Shown: in pieces, positions 26,592-34,579 of the stretch | Position numbering within the stretch: position 1 is the first letter of the stretch | Layout: each line of letters opens with the position of its first letter | Origin: Candidatus Villigracilis proximus | Lineage (GTDB): Bacteria > Chloroflexota > Anaerolineae > Anaerolineales > Villigracilaceae | Direction: 5' to 3' | Assembly (NCBI GenBank): GCA_016715195.1 | Contig: JADKBB010000007.1 | Coordinates: 1-64,000 of the forward strand | DNA: 64,000 nt | Position numbers and translations under genes: made by a program | Notes under the pieces: model-generated | What the model saw: only the letters and a program-made list of their open reading frames with translations | Told to the model about the DNA's origin: nothing | Databases searched by the model: none

Positions 26592-26678
26592 CTCCGAGAA
26601 AGAGCAAAACCGGGAAAACCCGGCGACGCAAAGTCATGGGTCTAACGCTGAACTGAGCCAGGACCGCCAGACTGCCGA
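26592..26678 (+). promoter_or_regulatory. GEMM-I (cyclic-di-GMP-I class) riboswitch, copy 1
   Basis: The hallmark order of the GEMM-I aptamer is present: GCAAAACCGGG with an AAAA loop and CCCGG (P2), then the invariant GACGCAAAG, then GTCATGGGTCTAA (start of P3), and a closing GCCAGACTGCCG. The spacing matches the class. The class binds c-di-GMP, and a subclass binds 3',3'-cGAMP; I cannot decide between them by eye. Confidence 0.85.
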
Positions 26679-26765
26679 TAAAAGCAAAACCGCCAAAAGA
26701 CGGCGACGCAAAGTCAGGAATCTAAAACCAGTATAAGTTTCTGGTCAGGATTGACCGACTTCCGA
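26679..26765 (+). promoter_or_regulatory. GEMM-I riboswitch-like domain, copy 2
   Basis: Starts directly where copy 1 ends. AGCAAAACCGCC, an A-rich loop, ACGGC, the invariant GACGCAAAG, TCAGGAATCTAAAACCAG pairing with CTGGT, then TTGACCGACTTCCG. It keeps the aptamer core but differs from copy 1 in P2 and in the closing motif (ACTTCCG for ACTGCCG). Confidence 0.75.
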
Positions 26766-26856
26766 AAGGTAAAATCAGGGAAACCTGATGGCACAAAGTC
26801 ATGGGTCTACAATCACAAAATTATTTTTCGTGATCATGATTGCCAGACTGCCGAAG
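26766..26856 (+). promoter_or_regulatory. GEMM-I riboswitch-like domain, copy 3 (diverged)
   Basis: GGTAAAATCAGG, a GAAA tetraloop, CCTGAT, then GGCACAAAG in place of GACGCAAAG, GTCATGGGTCTA, a longer P3 (ATCACAAAAT...TTTTCGTGAT) and the standard GCCAGACTGCCG close. The tetraloop is the best of the three but the core box carries two changes, so ligand binding may be altered or lost. It is nearest to the attenuator-like hairpin. Confidence 0.65.
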
Positions 26857-26868
26857 AGCAAATCTTTT

Positions 26869-26909
26869 CACAGGGATGACCGAACGCGCGTCATCCCTGT
26901 TTGCTTTGT
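26869..26909 (+). terminator. Attenuator-like hairpin after the riboswitches
   Basis: CAGGGATGAC at 26871-26880 pairs perfectly with GTCATCCCTG at 26890-26899 around a 9-base loop, followed by TTTGCTTTGT. It begins 15 bases after the third aptamer and 96 bases before the ATG at 26996. Its T tract is interrupted, so it may be a conditional rather than strong terminator. Confidence 0.7.
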
Positions 26910-26995
26910 CATTTATCTGTAAATAAACTGTAATATGTTTTTTGCACTTTGAATTCCTCCCCATGCTATACTTTACGCAGGCAAAAGGAGAACTT

Positions 26996-28216
26996 ATGTC
27001 TGAGCGAATTCTCATCGTAGATGATACTGAATTAAATTTGAAGATGGTGGGTTCCATTCTTCTAAAAGATGGTTATGAAATCATAACAGCTCGAAACGGA
27101 ATTGAAGCCCTCGAGGTGATCAAATCCAAGCCTCCGGCATTGGCGATTCTGGACGTCATGATGCCGGACATGGATGGGTACACTCTTTGTGAGCGTCTGC
27201 GTCAAATTCCGTCCACCGCGAAAATTCCGATCATTATTTTGACCGCGCTCAGTGGTGTGGAAGATAAGATCAAGGCTTTTGACTCTGGCGCGGATGATTT
27301 TTTGGCAAAGCCATTTGAGTCGCAGGAATTGCGCGCCAGGGTCAAGGTCTTGTTAAGGCGGTTTTCAGAGCGAGAATCTGTTCAAACAAATGAAGAAGTA
27401 TCGGGGAAGGTGATTGCGGTATTTTCATTGCGCGGGGGAATTGGGGTGTCCATGCTTTCGTCAAATCTGGCCGCATCATTATCACAAATTTGGGGCACGC
27501 CTACAGCGCTGGTGGACCTGGCGTTTATGAATGGACAGAGTGCGCTGCTCCTTGATCTTCCCCTTCGTAATTCCTGGGCCGATCTGGGGCGCTCTCCCGC
27601 AAAAGAAATGGACATGGATCTGATTAACTCTGTTTTGCTTCATCACGATTCAGGTGTGCATGTCCTTGCATCTCCGCGCCGTCCGCAGGAAGCGGAAGTC
27701 ATTACAGCCGACCATGTCCAGTCTGCCATCGGATTGCTCCGCGCCCATTATCATTATATTATTCTGGATCTGCCCCATGATTTTTCAGAAACCACGCTCG
27801 CAGGTCTGGATATGGCTGACCAAATACTGCTCATGCTCTCGCCTGAAACGGCATCTGTCCGCTGCGCCGCGAATGCCCTGGAAACTTTTGGGCAGCTTCA
27901 CTATCCGCCCGACCGGACAACCTTGATCTTGAATTGGCCTTTTAAGGGGAAAGGGTTACCGCGCGCCGGAATTGAAGGCGCATTGAAAAGGGAATTGGGC
28001 GTTGTGATTCCTTACGCCGGCGAAGCAGTTGTCTCTTCGATCTTATACGGGAAACCTTCCGCCTTGCAGATGCCGCTTGATCCTTTGGGTGCATTTTTGG
28101 AAGACCTGGCGTATCTTTACAGCAAGGAAGATCATAAACAAAATCCGCCCGAGAGTGCAGGGGAAGGGCTTAAGCGTGTAAAAGTACGCGCGCAGGCCCG
28201 TCAGGAAAAATCGTGA
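26996..28216 (+). CDS. Receiver-TadZ/CpaE-like ATPase
   Basis: ATG 26996 follows AAAAGGAG. Residues 3-122 are a receiver (ILIVDDTELNL, Asp in LAILDVMMPDMDG, IIILTAL, DDFLAKPF). Residues 135-390 are a ParA/MinD-like domain as in TadZ/CpaE, the localisation factor of Tad (Flp) pilus machines. The P-loop region is deviant: FSLRGGIGVSMLSSNLA has Arg-Gly-Gly and Val-Ser where active ParA proteins have Lys-Gly-Gly and Lys-Thr/Ser. Such loss is known for TadZ proteins. YHYIILDLPHDFSE matches the Walker B region. The other Tad genes are not in this window. 406 residues. Confidence 0.88.
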   Translation: MSERILIVDDTELNLKMVGSILLKDGYEIITARNGIEALEVIKSKPPALAILDVMMPDMDGYTLCERLRQIPSTAKIPIIILTALSGVEDKIKAFDSGADDFLAKPFESQELRARVKVLLRRFSERESVQTNEEVSGKVIAVFSLRGGIGVSMLSSNLAASLSQIWGTPTALVDLAFMNGQSALLLDLPLRNSWADLGRSPAKEMDMDLINSVLLHHDSGVHVLASPRRPQEAEVITADHVQSAIGLLRAHYHYIILDLPHDFSETTLAGLDMADQILLMLSPETASVRCAANALETFGQLHYPPDRTTLILNWPFKGKGLPRAGIEGALKRELGVVIPYAGEAVVSSILYGKPSALQMPLDPLGAFLEDLAYLYSKEDHKQNPPESAGEGLKRVKVRAQARQEKS

Positions 28217-28281
28217 TTGCCCGCTGACAATACAGGGATATTTCCCATGCCAGACGATCAATTGAAAATTGGGAGAAAAAC

Positions 28282-29011
28282 ATGAAAAAATTTCCGCGGA
28301 TTAATATCCAAAATGGACAGGGTCTTGTTGAATATGGACTTTTGATTGCATTGATTGTCGTCGGTTTGATTCTCGCATTAAGCCTTGGCGGTGTTTCCCT
28401 GTCTGATCTTTATTGCACAGTGGCAAGCGGTATAGGCGGTGGAGAGTCTTGCAATGAACAGAAGATGTACTGTCAGGATTCTTTTGACGGCGATCTAAGC
28501 GCGTGGCAACCCTTGAATAATACGGTGTCTTTGAACGATGGTCAGATGTGTTTTGGCAGTGGGTTGCAGGCCATGAATAAATGTTCCATGAAATTGCCTG
28601 AATCAGATTATGTCATTAAAGATGGATGATGTTAGCATCTCAAGCGGTAATGGATATGGTGTGTTTTTCCGTTCGACTGTTGACAGTAATGGGCTGGATG
28701 GGTATGTCTTTCAATATGATCCGGGCTGGAAATCATCTAAATACCCAAACGGGGCACTTCTCATTCGTCAATGGATCAATGGCCGTGAAATTTCAACCCC
28801 CATTGCAGTTACTCCAATCGGAGAAAATGTATATAACACCCCGCATGATTTTGAAATTAACGTCTCAGGTGACACCTACACAGTAGTAATGGATGGGAAG
28901 GAAGTCCTCTCAGCCCAAGACAGCACCTACACCACAGGTGGAACAGGACTTCGTTCCTGGTTTGGTACCTCTGCCTGTATCGGCGACTTCTCTGTTTTTG
29001 AAACACCCTAA
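28282..29011 (+). CDS. Flp-type pilin with large C-terminal domain (frameshifted)
   Basis: The N-terminus is a class III prepilin: a short basic leader, then GQGLVEYGLLIALIVVGLILALSL, with cleavage expected after Gly. Instead of ending near residue 60, the ORF continues with a Cys-bearing linker (YCTVASGIGGGESC) and then DSFDGDLSAWQPL...GMYCFGSG-like and YGVFFRSTVDSNGLDGYVFQYDPG...GTGLRSWFGTSACIGDFSVFE, the pattern of a laminin-G/concanavalin-like (DUF1080-type) beta sandwich. An AAA run near 28615 is one base off; joined, it is about 242 residues. The domain would sit along the pilus surface and may bind sugars. Confidence 0.78.
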
Positions 29012-29022
29012 AAGGAGCAGCC

Positions 29023-29463
29023 ATGCAATTCGACGAATCCCCCGAGCTTGATCAATTTAAAGATGGCATGCCTGAAAACACCCCCGCACCTGATGCCGGC
29101 CGCAAAAAATTCCGCGTGATCTTGTTGCTAACATTTATCGTCGTCTCTCTCTTTGGTGTGGCGCTTTTGTTAAAAGAAAATCGCACGCTCGCCACTCTGA
29201 CAGGCACCGCCGTTGTGCAAGGCCGCGTTGTAGATGAAGACGGTCAGCCATTTATCGGCGAAATATTTATTCTCGGCACTGAACTTAAAACGCAAACTGA
29301 TGCAAATGGAAACTTTGAATTGCGCCGTGTCCCTTCTGGTGAGCAGACCCTCATTGTTGCAGATGAATTAATAGGCCGTGATTTTTCCATTCAAGTCACC
29401 ACTGCCACCACCCTTGAAATGGGCGAGATTCGTTTTGAGACCACCGCCATGCCGCCCAACTAA
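29023..29463 (+). CDS. Membrane protein with carboxypeptidase-regulatory-like domain
   Basis: A 146-residue protein with a 28-residue cytosolic head (MQFDESPELDQF), one membrane helix (VILLLTFIVVSLFGVALLL), and an outside domain with GRVVDEDGQPFIGEIFILGTELKTQTDANGNFELRRVPSGEQTLIV, the signature of CarboxypepD_reg beta folds. Such domains mediate adhesion or stabilise surface complexes. It follows the pilin by 11 bases, so it is likely in the same riboswitch-controlled unit. Confidence 0.8.
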   Translation: MQFDESPELDQFKDGMPENTPAPDAGRKKFRVILLLTFIVVSLFGVALLLKENRTLATLTGTAVVQGRVVDEDGQPFIGEIFILGTELKTQTDANGNFELRRVPSGEQTLIVADELIGRDFSIQVTTATTLEMGEIRFETTAMPPN

Positions 29464-29555
29464 TTTTTTTGGGGATGTAAACCCCGCTTCTCTCTTAACT
29501 GAAAGCTGGGACGCGGTTTATTGTCATCGAACTCCTGCGGGGTATAATCTCCGCT

Positions 29556-30605
29556 ATGACAAAATCCCCCCGCCCTTCGACAAGCTCCGCGTCAGGAAAG
29601 CCTCTTGACCCTGAAGCCAAACCCGATGACCGTGTAGATAATGCCCTTCGTCCCGAAAAACTAAATGACTTGATCGGTCAGGATCAGGTTAAAGAGAACT
29701 TGTCTATTTTGATCGCGGCAGCGCGCAAACGCGGTGAAGCATTGGATCACGTCCTCTTTTATGGCCCTCCCGGGTTGGGAAAAACCACGCTCGCGCATGT
29801 GCTTGCCAACGAGATGGAAGTCAACGTGAAAGTTACTGCCGGCCCCGTCATCGAACGCGCTGGCGATCTCGCCGCCATCCTTACTAATCTCCGCGCCGGT
29901 GACGTGCTCTTTATTGACGAAGTCCATCGTCTCGGACGTGCTGTTGAAGAAGTGCTCTATCCCGCCATGGAAGATTTCGCGCTGGATATCGTCATCGGCA
30001 AGGGACCTTCCGCCCGCTCCATTCGTTTGAAACTTCCACGCTTTACGATTGTTGGCGCCACCACTCGTCTGGCATTGGTCACCGCTCCTTTACGTGCCCG
30101 CTTCGGCGCTGTCTATCGTTTGGATTATTATGATCTGCCCGCCATGCAGTCCATTGTTTCGCGTGCCGCCCGCATGTTAAAAGTGGAAGCCGAGACTGAT
30201 GGCATCACTGAAATGGCTCGCCGTGCCCGTGGGACTCCACGTGTGGCATTGCGTTTATTACGCCGCGTGCGTGATTTTGCCCAAGTCCGCGCGAATGGGG
30301 TCATCACAAAAACTGTCGCCAAAGAAGCCTTGGACTTATTGCAAGTTGACCCCCTCGGCCTTGATGACGTAGATCGCCGCGTACTCAAAACCATTATCGA
30401 AAAATACAACGGCGGACCCGTTGGCTTAAACACCATCGCCGCATCGATTAGCGAAGAACAAGACACCATCATGGACGTGGTTGAACCGTATCTCTTACAA
30501 CTCGGTTTCCTCGACCGCACCCCGCAAGGCCGCGTGGCTACCAAATCTGCTTATGAGCATTTGGGATACACCTACACAGGCGAAGGACAGCAGAGGCTGT
30601 TGTAA
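29556..30605 (+). CDS. ruvB: Holliday junction ATP-dependent DNA helicase RuvB
   Basis: RuvB drives branch migration of Holliday junctions with RuvA. Its AAA+ motifs are present: RPEKLNDLIGQDQVKENL, Walker A GPPGLGKTTLA near residue 70, Walker B LFIDEVHR, sensor 1 IVGATTR and the ARFG arginine-finger region, then the winged helix (GGPVGLNTIAASISEEQDTI). 349 residues. The first 25 residues derive from a dispersed DNA phrase ('cttcgacaagctc' at about 29577) and are unlikely to matter for function. Confidence 0.96.
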   Translation: MTKSPRPSTSSASGKPLDPEAKPDDRVDNALRPEKLNDLIGQDQVKENLSILIAAARKRGEALDHVLFYGPPGLGKTTLAHVLANEMEVNVKVTAGPVIERAGDLAAILTNLRAGDVLFIDEVHRLGRAVEEVLYPAMEDFALDIVIGKGPSARSIRLKLPRFTIVGATTRLALVTAPLRARFGAVYRLDYYDLPAMQSIVSRAARMLKVEAETDGITEMARRARGTPRVALRLLRRVRDFAQVRANGVITKTVAKEALDLLQVDPLGLDDVDRRVLKTIIEKYNGGPVGLNTIAASISEEQDTIMDVVEPYLLQLGFLDRTPQGRVATKSAYEHLGYTYTGEGQQRLL

Positions 30606-30651
30606 CGCATGTCCCTAAAATATGGGTCTGTTCTACGAAAGGTTATGATCT

Positions 30652-30942
30652 ATGATTCAAGAAGTAATTGTTAAAGCAAATGCACACGAAGCTTTAAGGC
30701 CTTTGGTACAAGCGGCGATCCGCAACCAGTTAAAGATTTTACAGCAGGGAATTGACCATTCACGGGAACGCATCGCCGAGTTTGAAAAAACAACAGGCAT
30801 GTCTTCAGCAGAATTTGAAAAAAAATTACTGGGACGGGAAATCGAAGACACGCTGGATGTCTTGGACTGGAATATGGAACTTGCCTCTATGCGTTTGCTT
30901 GAAAGACAGTACAAATATCTCGATGAGGCAGAAGTCAGATAA
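30652..30942 (+). CDS. Hypothetical coiled-coil protein, 96 aa
   Basis: A small soluble, wholly helical protein with charged heptads (LQQGIDHSRERIAEFEKTTGMSSAEFEKKLLGREIEDTLDVLDW). No membrane segment. The size and charge resemble antitoxin-like or spacer proteins, but no toxin gene is adjacent. It follows ruvB by 46 bases and is followed by DUF2905 after 6 bases. ATG 30652 lies after GAAAGGTTATG. I do not recognise the family. Confidence 0.65.
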   Translation: MIQEVIVKANAHEALRPLVQAAIRNQLKILQQGIDHSRERIAEFEKTTGMSSAEFEKKLLGREIEDTLDVLDWNMELASMRLLERQYKYLDEAEVR

Positions 30943-30948
30943 AAGAAA

Positions 30949-31176
30949 ATGGAATCCCTCGCCCGTACCCTCATGCTCGCTGGTATCGCTTTATTCTTGA
31001 TCGGCGGGGGAATATATCTTGCCGCCAAATTTGGAATCCCATTGGGCAGATTGCCCGGTGACATCCGCATCGAAGGGGAGCACAGCGGATTTTATTTCCC
31101 CATCACAAGTTCAATTTTGGTATCGGTGGTTTTAACCATCTTGTTAAATATAATTCTTCGTCTTCTCAAAAAATAA
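30949..31176 (+). CDS. DUF2905 membrane protein
   Basis: A 75-residue protein with two membrane helices (TLMLAGIALFLIGGGIYLAA and SSILVSVVLTILLNIILRLL) joined by the conserved GRLPGDIRIEGEHSGFYFPI, which identifies DUF2905. Members commonly sit beside ruvB or queA, as here. Function is unknown. Confidence 0.92.
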   Translation: MESLARTLMLAGIALFLIGGGIYLAAKFGIPLGRLPGDIRIEGEHSGFYFPITSSILVSVVLTILLNIILRLLKK

Positions 31177-31270
31177 TACCTGAAGATCTAAAAAACTTTT
31201 GCAAGAGGTCAAGTATTTCATAAATAAGTCTGCTTTGCACAGACTCTTTTCTATCTGAAAATAAAACCTC

Positions 31271-32125
31271 ATGAAACGCATCTCCCTCCTCCTCTTTCTT
31301 CTTACCTCTTTCCTCCTCACCGCCTGCGGACAATTAGACTCCATCCCCTACACCCCCGCGCAGACTCCCGAAACATGGCTGCAAATTCAGCCATTCGCCG
31401 AATTTCAATTTGCTTCGCAGAATATTATTTTTGTTCAGCCAAGCACTTCGATCATTGTCTATTTTCTCGGCATCTTAACGATTGCCGTCGGTTTGTATTT
31501 TCTAAAAATCCGTAGCCATCAGCACTCCCGTTTCTGGTGGGGCATCGCCCTGCTTTTATGGGGCATCGGCGCACTGCTCGCCGGCACAAGTTACGAAGCC
31601 TTTAGTTACGCCATCAAATGCGCCGGCCGCACAGCCTGCCTCTGGACAAGCTGGTGGGAAATCCTCTACCTCATCGCCTCCGTCTGGAGCATAGACGCAA
31701 TGACTCTCGCCGTCGCATATTCAAGCACCACGGGCAAACTGCGCAAGTCACTTTTAATATACGCCATAGCAAACGCCGTTCTATATTTCATCATCGTCAT
31801 GATCGGCGCATTTATCCCGATCAAATTCTTGATCTCATTTGAATTACTTTTGGTTGTTGCCGCGCCGGGCATCATCGCCTTTTTCATCATCAACGGCTGG
31901 CGCTATTACAAATATAAAATTAACCAAGACCTTGTATTATTAGGCACATGGATCTGGCTCGGCATCACCATCGCCGCCTATTTTCTTTATCTTATTTCCG
32001 GCAACACCGCCGCACTTTGGGCCAAAGGATTTTGGTTCTCAGAAAATGACGTGCTTCACATCGGCCTGATCATTTGGATGTTCTACATCGCCATTGCCCT
32101 CGCGCCTCAAGTAAAAGACTCATGA
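31271..32125 (+). CDS. Lipoprotein-like seven-helix membrane protein
   Basis: MKRISLLLFLLTSFLLTAC is a lipoprotein signal (Cys19). After about 40 residues the rest carries seven hydrophobic segments (IIVYFLGILTIAVGLYFL, FWWGIALLLWGIGALLAG, ILYLIASVWSIDAMTLAVAY, LLIYAIANAVLYFIIVMIGAFI, FELLLVVAAPGIIAFFII, GTWIWLGITIAAYFLYLI, IGLIIWMFYIAIAL). 284 residues. Family unknown to me; a receptor-like or transporter role is possible. The stop overlaps the queA start (ATGA), suggesting coupling. Confidence 0.7.
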   Translation: MKRISLLLFLLTSFLLTACGQLDSIPYTPAQTPETWLQIQPFAEFQFASQNIIFVQPSTSIIVYFLGILTIAVGLYFLKIRSHQHSRFWWGIALLLWGIGALLAGTSYEAFSYAIKCAGRTACLWTSWWEILYLIASVWSIDAMTLAVAYSSTTGKLRKSLLIYAIANAVLYFIIVMIGAFIPIKFLISFELLLVVAAPGIIAFFIINGWRYYKYKINQDLVLLGTWIWLGITIAAYFLYLISGNTAALWAKGFWFSENDVLHIGLIIWMFYIAIALAPQVKDS

Positions 32126-33150
32126 AAACTTCCGACTTCGATTATCACCTCCCCGAATCTTCCATTGGGCAGACTCCTGCTGAACCGCGTGATTCATCGC
32201 GGCTGTTGGTTTTGCATCGTGATTCGGGGGATGTAGAGCACCGCATCTTTCGTGACCTCAGCCTGCTTCTACAACCCAATGATCTCCTCATCCTCAACCG
32301 GACTCGGGTCATCCCTGCCAGAATTTTCGCCAAAAAAGAAACCGGCGGACATGTTGAGTTGCTCCTCCTGCGCCGCCGTGACGAGTTGACATGGGAAGCG
32401 CTGGTGGGTGGCAAGGGTTTGCGCGTAGGCAAGAAGGTGCAAGTGAACGACGGTCCGCAGGCGGAGATACTTGAAATTCTCGAAGGCTCCGAACGGCTGA
32501 TTAAATTCACAGAACCCATCGAGCCGTATTTTTCAAACGTGGGCAATGTTCCGCTCCCGCCGTATATTCACGAAAAACTAAATGACCCCGAACGCTATCA
32601 AACCGTCTACTCGCGAGATGTCGGTTCCGCCGCTGCGCCCACAGCTGGTTTACATTTCACACCAGAATTATTAAATGAGCTAAAAGAAAAAGGTGTGCAG
32701 ATCGCTTATGTGACTTTACACGTTGGCTTGGATACTTTCGCCCCTGTCACAGAAGATCACCCCGAAGAACATAAGATCCACACCGAGTGGTGCGAACTCT
32801 CCCAGGAAACCGCAGACTTGATTAACCAAACCAAACAAAGTGGCGGGCGAGTGGTGGCTGTGGGTACAACCAGCGTGAGAACACTTGAAAGCGCCGCCAG
32901 CCAATCGTCAATCGTTAATCGGCAATCGGCAATTGAGTCCTTCACCGGCCCCACCAATATCTTCATCCTCCCCGGTTATCAATATAAAATTGTCGATGCG
33001 ATGATCACAAATTTTCATTTGCCCAAGTCCACGCTGATCATGCTGGTCAGCGCTTTTGCAGGGCGTGAAAAGATTCTTGAAACCTATAAACTCGCCATTC
33101 AAAATGGATATCGCTTTTATTCCTTTGGCGACGCCATGTTCATCGAGTAA
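32122..33150 (+). CDS. queA: S-adenosylmethionine:tRNA ribosyltransferase-isomerase QueA
   Basis: QueA moves the ribosyl part of SAM onto preQ1 in tRNA to form epoxyqueuosine. The 342 residues start at ATG 32122 (MKTSDFDYHLPESSIGQTPAEPRDSSRLLV). LNRTRVIPARIFAKKETGGHVELLLL, DVGSAAAPTAGLHFTPELL, HVGLDTFAPV and the closing FYSFGDAMFIE are all diagnostic. Near residue 265 an insert (SQSSIVNRQSAIES) is translated from a tandem 'caatcg' phrase that normally lies between genes. It falls in a loop before GPTNIFILPG, so the enzyme is probably active. Confidence 0.94.
   Translation: MKTSDFDYHLPESSIGQTPAEPRDSSRLLVLHRDSGDVEHRIFRDLSLLLQPNDLLILNRTRVIPARIFAKKETGGHVELLLLRRRDELTWEALVGGKGLRVGKKVQVNDGPQAEILEILEGSERLIKFTEPIEPYFSNVGNVPLPPYIHEKLNDPERYQTVYSRDVGSAAAPTAGLHFTPELLNELKEKGVQIAYVTLHVGLDTFAPVTEDHPEEHKIHTEWCELSQETADLINQTKQSGGRVVAVGTTSVRTLESAASQSSIVNRQSAIESFTGPTNIFILPGYQYKIVDAMITNFHLPKSTLIMLVSAFAGREKILETYKLAIQNGYRFYSFGDAMFIE
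32901..32937 (+). repeat. Dispersed 'caatcg' phrase inside queA
   Basis: About five imperfect copies of CAATCG/TAATCG in 37 bases, of the type seen between genes in such genomes, here kept in frame inside queA. Confidence 0.6.
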
Positions 33151-33179
33151 CTCTTTCCTCTTTCTTCTTTCATCAAAAA

Positions 33180-33848
33180 ATGACTCTCGAAAAATTAAAC
33201 AACGAAATCATCCAATGCCGTAAATGTCCGCGCCTTGTAGAATGGCGTGAAGAAGTCGCGCGTGTAAAACGCAAAGCCTATAAAGACGAAGAGTATTGGG
33301 GAAAACCTGTCCCCGGGTTTGGTGATCCGCGGGCGCGTGTGCTGGTGGTGGGACTCGCTCCCGGCGCTCACGGCTCCAACCGCACCGGGCGACAATTTAC
33401 AGGCGATGCATCGGGCGGATTCCTTTTCCCAGCGTTGCACCGTGCCGGGTTCGCGAATCAGGCTGAGGTTAAGTCCCGAAGCGATGGTCTCATCCTCAAA
33501 GATATGTATATCACCGCGTCTGGCCGCTGCGCCCCGCCAGATAATAAGCCGAGTCCGGTTGAGTTGAATAATTGCCAGCCGTATCTTGAGCGTGAGATTC
33601 AAATCATCCAGCCCAAAGTGATCGTGTGCCTTGGGCGGATTGCATTTGAGCGGATTCTCAAAATAAATTCGCTGCGCAATTCGGTATATAAATTCACTCA
33701 CGGGGCGTCTTATCAATTGCAAAATAAGGTTTGGGTATTGTGTTCTTATCATCCCAGCCAGCAAAATACGTTGACGGGAAAATTAACTGTTCAAATGTTT
33801 GACCAAATTTGGAAAAAAGCGAGAGATTTGATAAATGAAAATATTTAA
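33180..33848 (+). CDS. Uracil-DNA glycosylase, family 5 (UdgB type)
   Basis: This enzyme removes uracil (and some other deaminated bases) from DNA. Conserved points: CRKC at residues 13-16 and two further Cys (SGRCAPP and NNCQPYL), the probable 4Fe-4S ligands; GLAPGAHGSNRTGRQFTGD, the family-5 active-site motif without the polar Asp/Asn of families 1 and 4; and CSYHPSQQNT, the closing His motif. 222 residues. It overlaps the next gene by 14 bases. Confidence 0.92.
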   Translation: MTLEKLNNEIIQCRKCPRLVEWREEVARVKRKAYKDEEYWGKPVPGFGDPRARVLVVGLAPGAHGSNRTGRQFTGDASGGFLFPALHRAGFANQAEVKSRSDGLILKDMYITASGRCAPPDNKPSPVELNNCQPYLEREIQIIQPKVIVCLGRIAFERILKINSLRNSVYKFTHGASYQLQNKVWVLCSYHPSQQNTLTGKLTVQMFDQIWKKARDLINENI

Positions 33849-34569
33849 ACGTGTTCTTTGGGGATTATTGATCGTGGTTGTTGTGTTTGTTCTGGGATTT
33901 GTTGTATGGGCAGAAAATCCCTTGGGACCTGCGTCTGAAGCATTATCTGCGCTTGAATCAGATTCAAAAGTTAGCGTAACTGTGGATAAATATATAACAT
34001 TTAAACCTGTGGATATGGAACCGACAACAGGCTTTATCTTTTACCCCGGCGGGCGTGTGGACTATCGTTCATACGCGGCGCCTCTTCGCGCAATTGCTGA
34101 ACAGGGATACTTGGTTGTGCTTGTACCGGTCCGCTTGAATCTGGCTTTCTTTGATATCAATGCGGGAGATCTTGTTTTTTCGATGTATCCCGAAATTCAA
34201 CATTGGGTAACAGGCGGACATTCTCTTGGTGGAGTGGCTTCTGCCTTGTTTGCGAAGAATCATCTTGATGAAATAGAAGGTTTGGTTTTCTGGGCTTCTT
34301 ACCCGGCAGACGAATCTCTCAATAATAGTGACTTGAAGATGCTGTCCATTTACGGGACGAATGATATGGCGGGGATGGAGATTTTTGACGAGAAGAAACC
34401 GCTGCTTACAGCCGATGCCGAGTATGTGGTCATTGATGGCGGCAATCACGCGCAATTTGGTAATTATGGCCCTCAACCCGGTGATAATGCCGCAACAATA
34501 ACCAGCGGGGAGCAGCAGGCACAAATTGTTAAGGCTACCTCTGAATTTTTGCAGGAAATAAGTAAATAA
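33835..34569 (+). CDS. Membrane-anchored alpha/beta hydrolase
   Basis: An N-terminal membrane anchor (VLWGLLIVVVVFVLGFVVWA) precedes an alpha/beta-hydrolase domain. The nucleophile elbow is GGHSLGGVAS (Ser near residue 130), the acid is probably in LSIYGTNDMAGM, and the His is in DGGNHAQFGNYGPQPGD. FIFYPGGRVDYRSYAAPL and the GNYGPQPGD ending fit the dienelactone-hydrolase-like 'alpha/beta hydrolase family 5' group. 244 residues, acting outside the membrane. Substrate unknown. Confidence 0.85.
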   Translation: MKIFKRVLWGLLIVVVVFVLGFVVWAENPLGPASEALSALESDSKVSVTVDKYITFKPVDMEPTTGFIFYPGGRVDYRSYAAPLRAIAEQGYLVVLVPVRLNLAFFDINAGDLVFSMYPEIQHWVTGGHSLGGVASALFAKNHLDEIEGLVFWASYPADESLNNSDLKMLSIYGTNDMAGMEIFDEKKPLLTADAEYVVIDGGNHAQFGNYGPQPGDNAATITSGEQQAQIVKATSEFLQEISK

Positions 34570-34579
34570 AGAATCTATT

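Noticed and set aside
26942..26995. Start of the receiver-TadZ gene at 26942
   Set aside because: The 18 leading residues are translated leader DNA; AAAAGGAG directly precedes ATG 26996.
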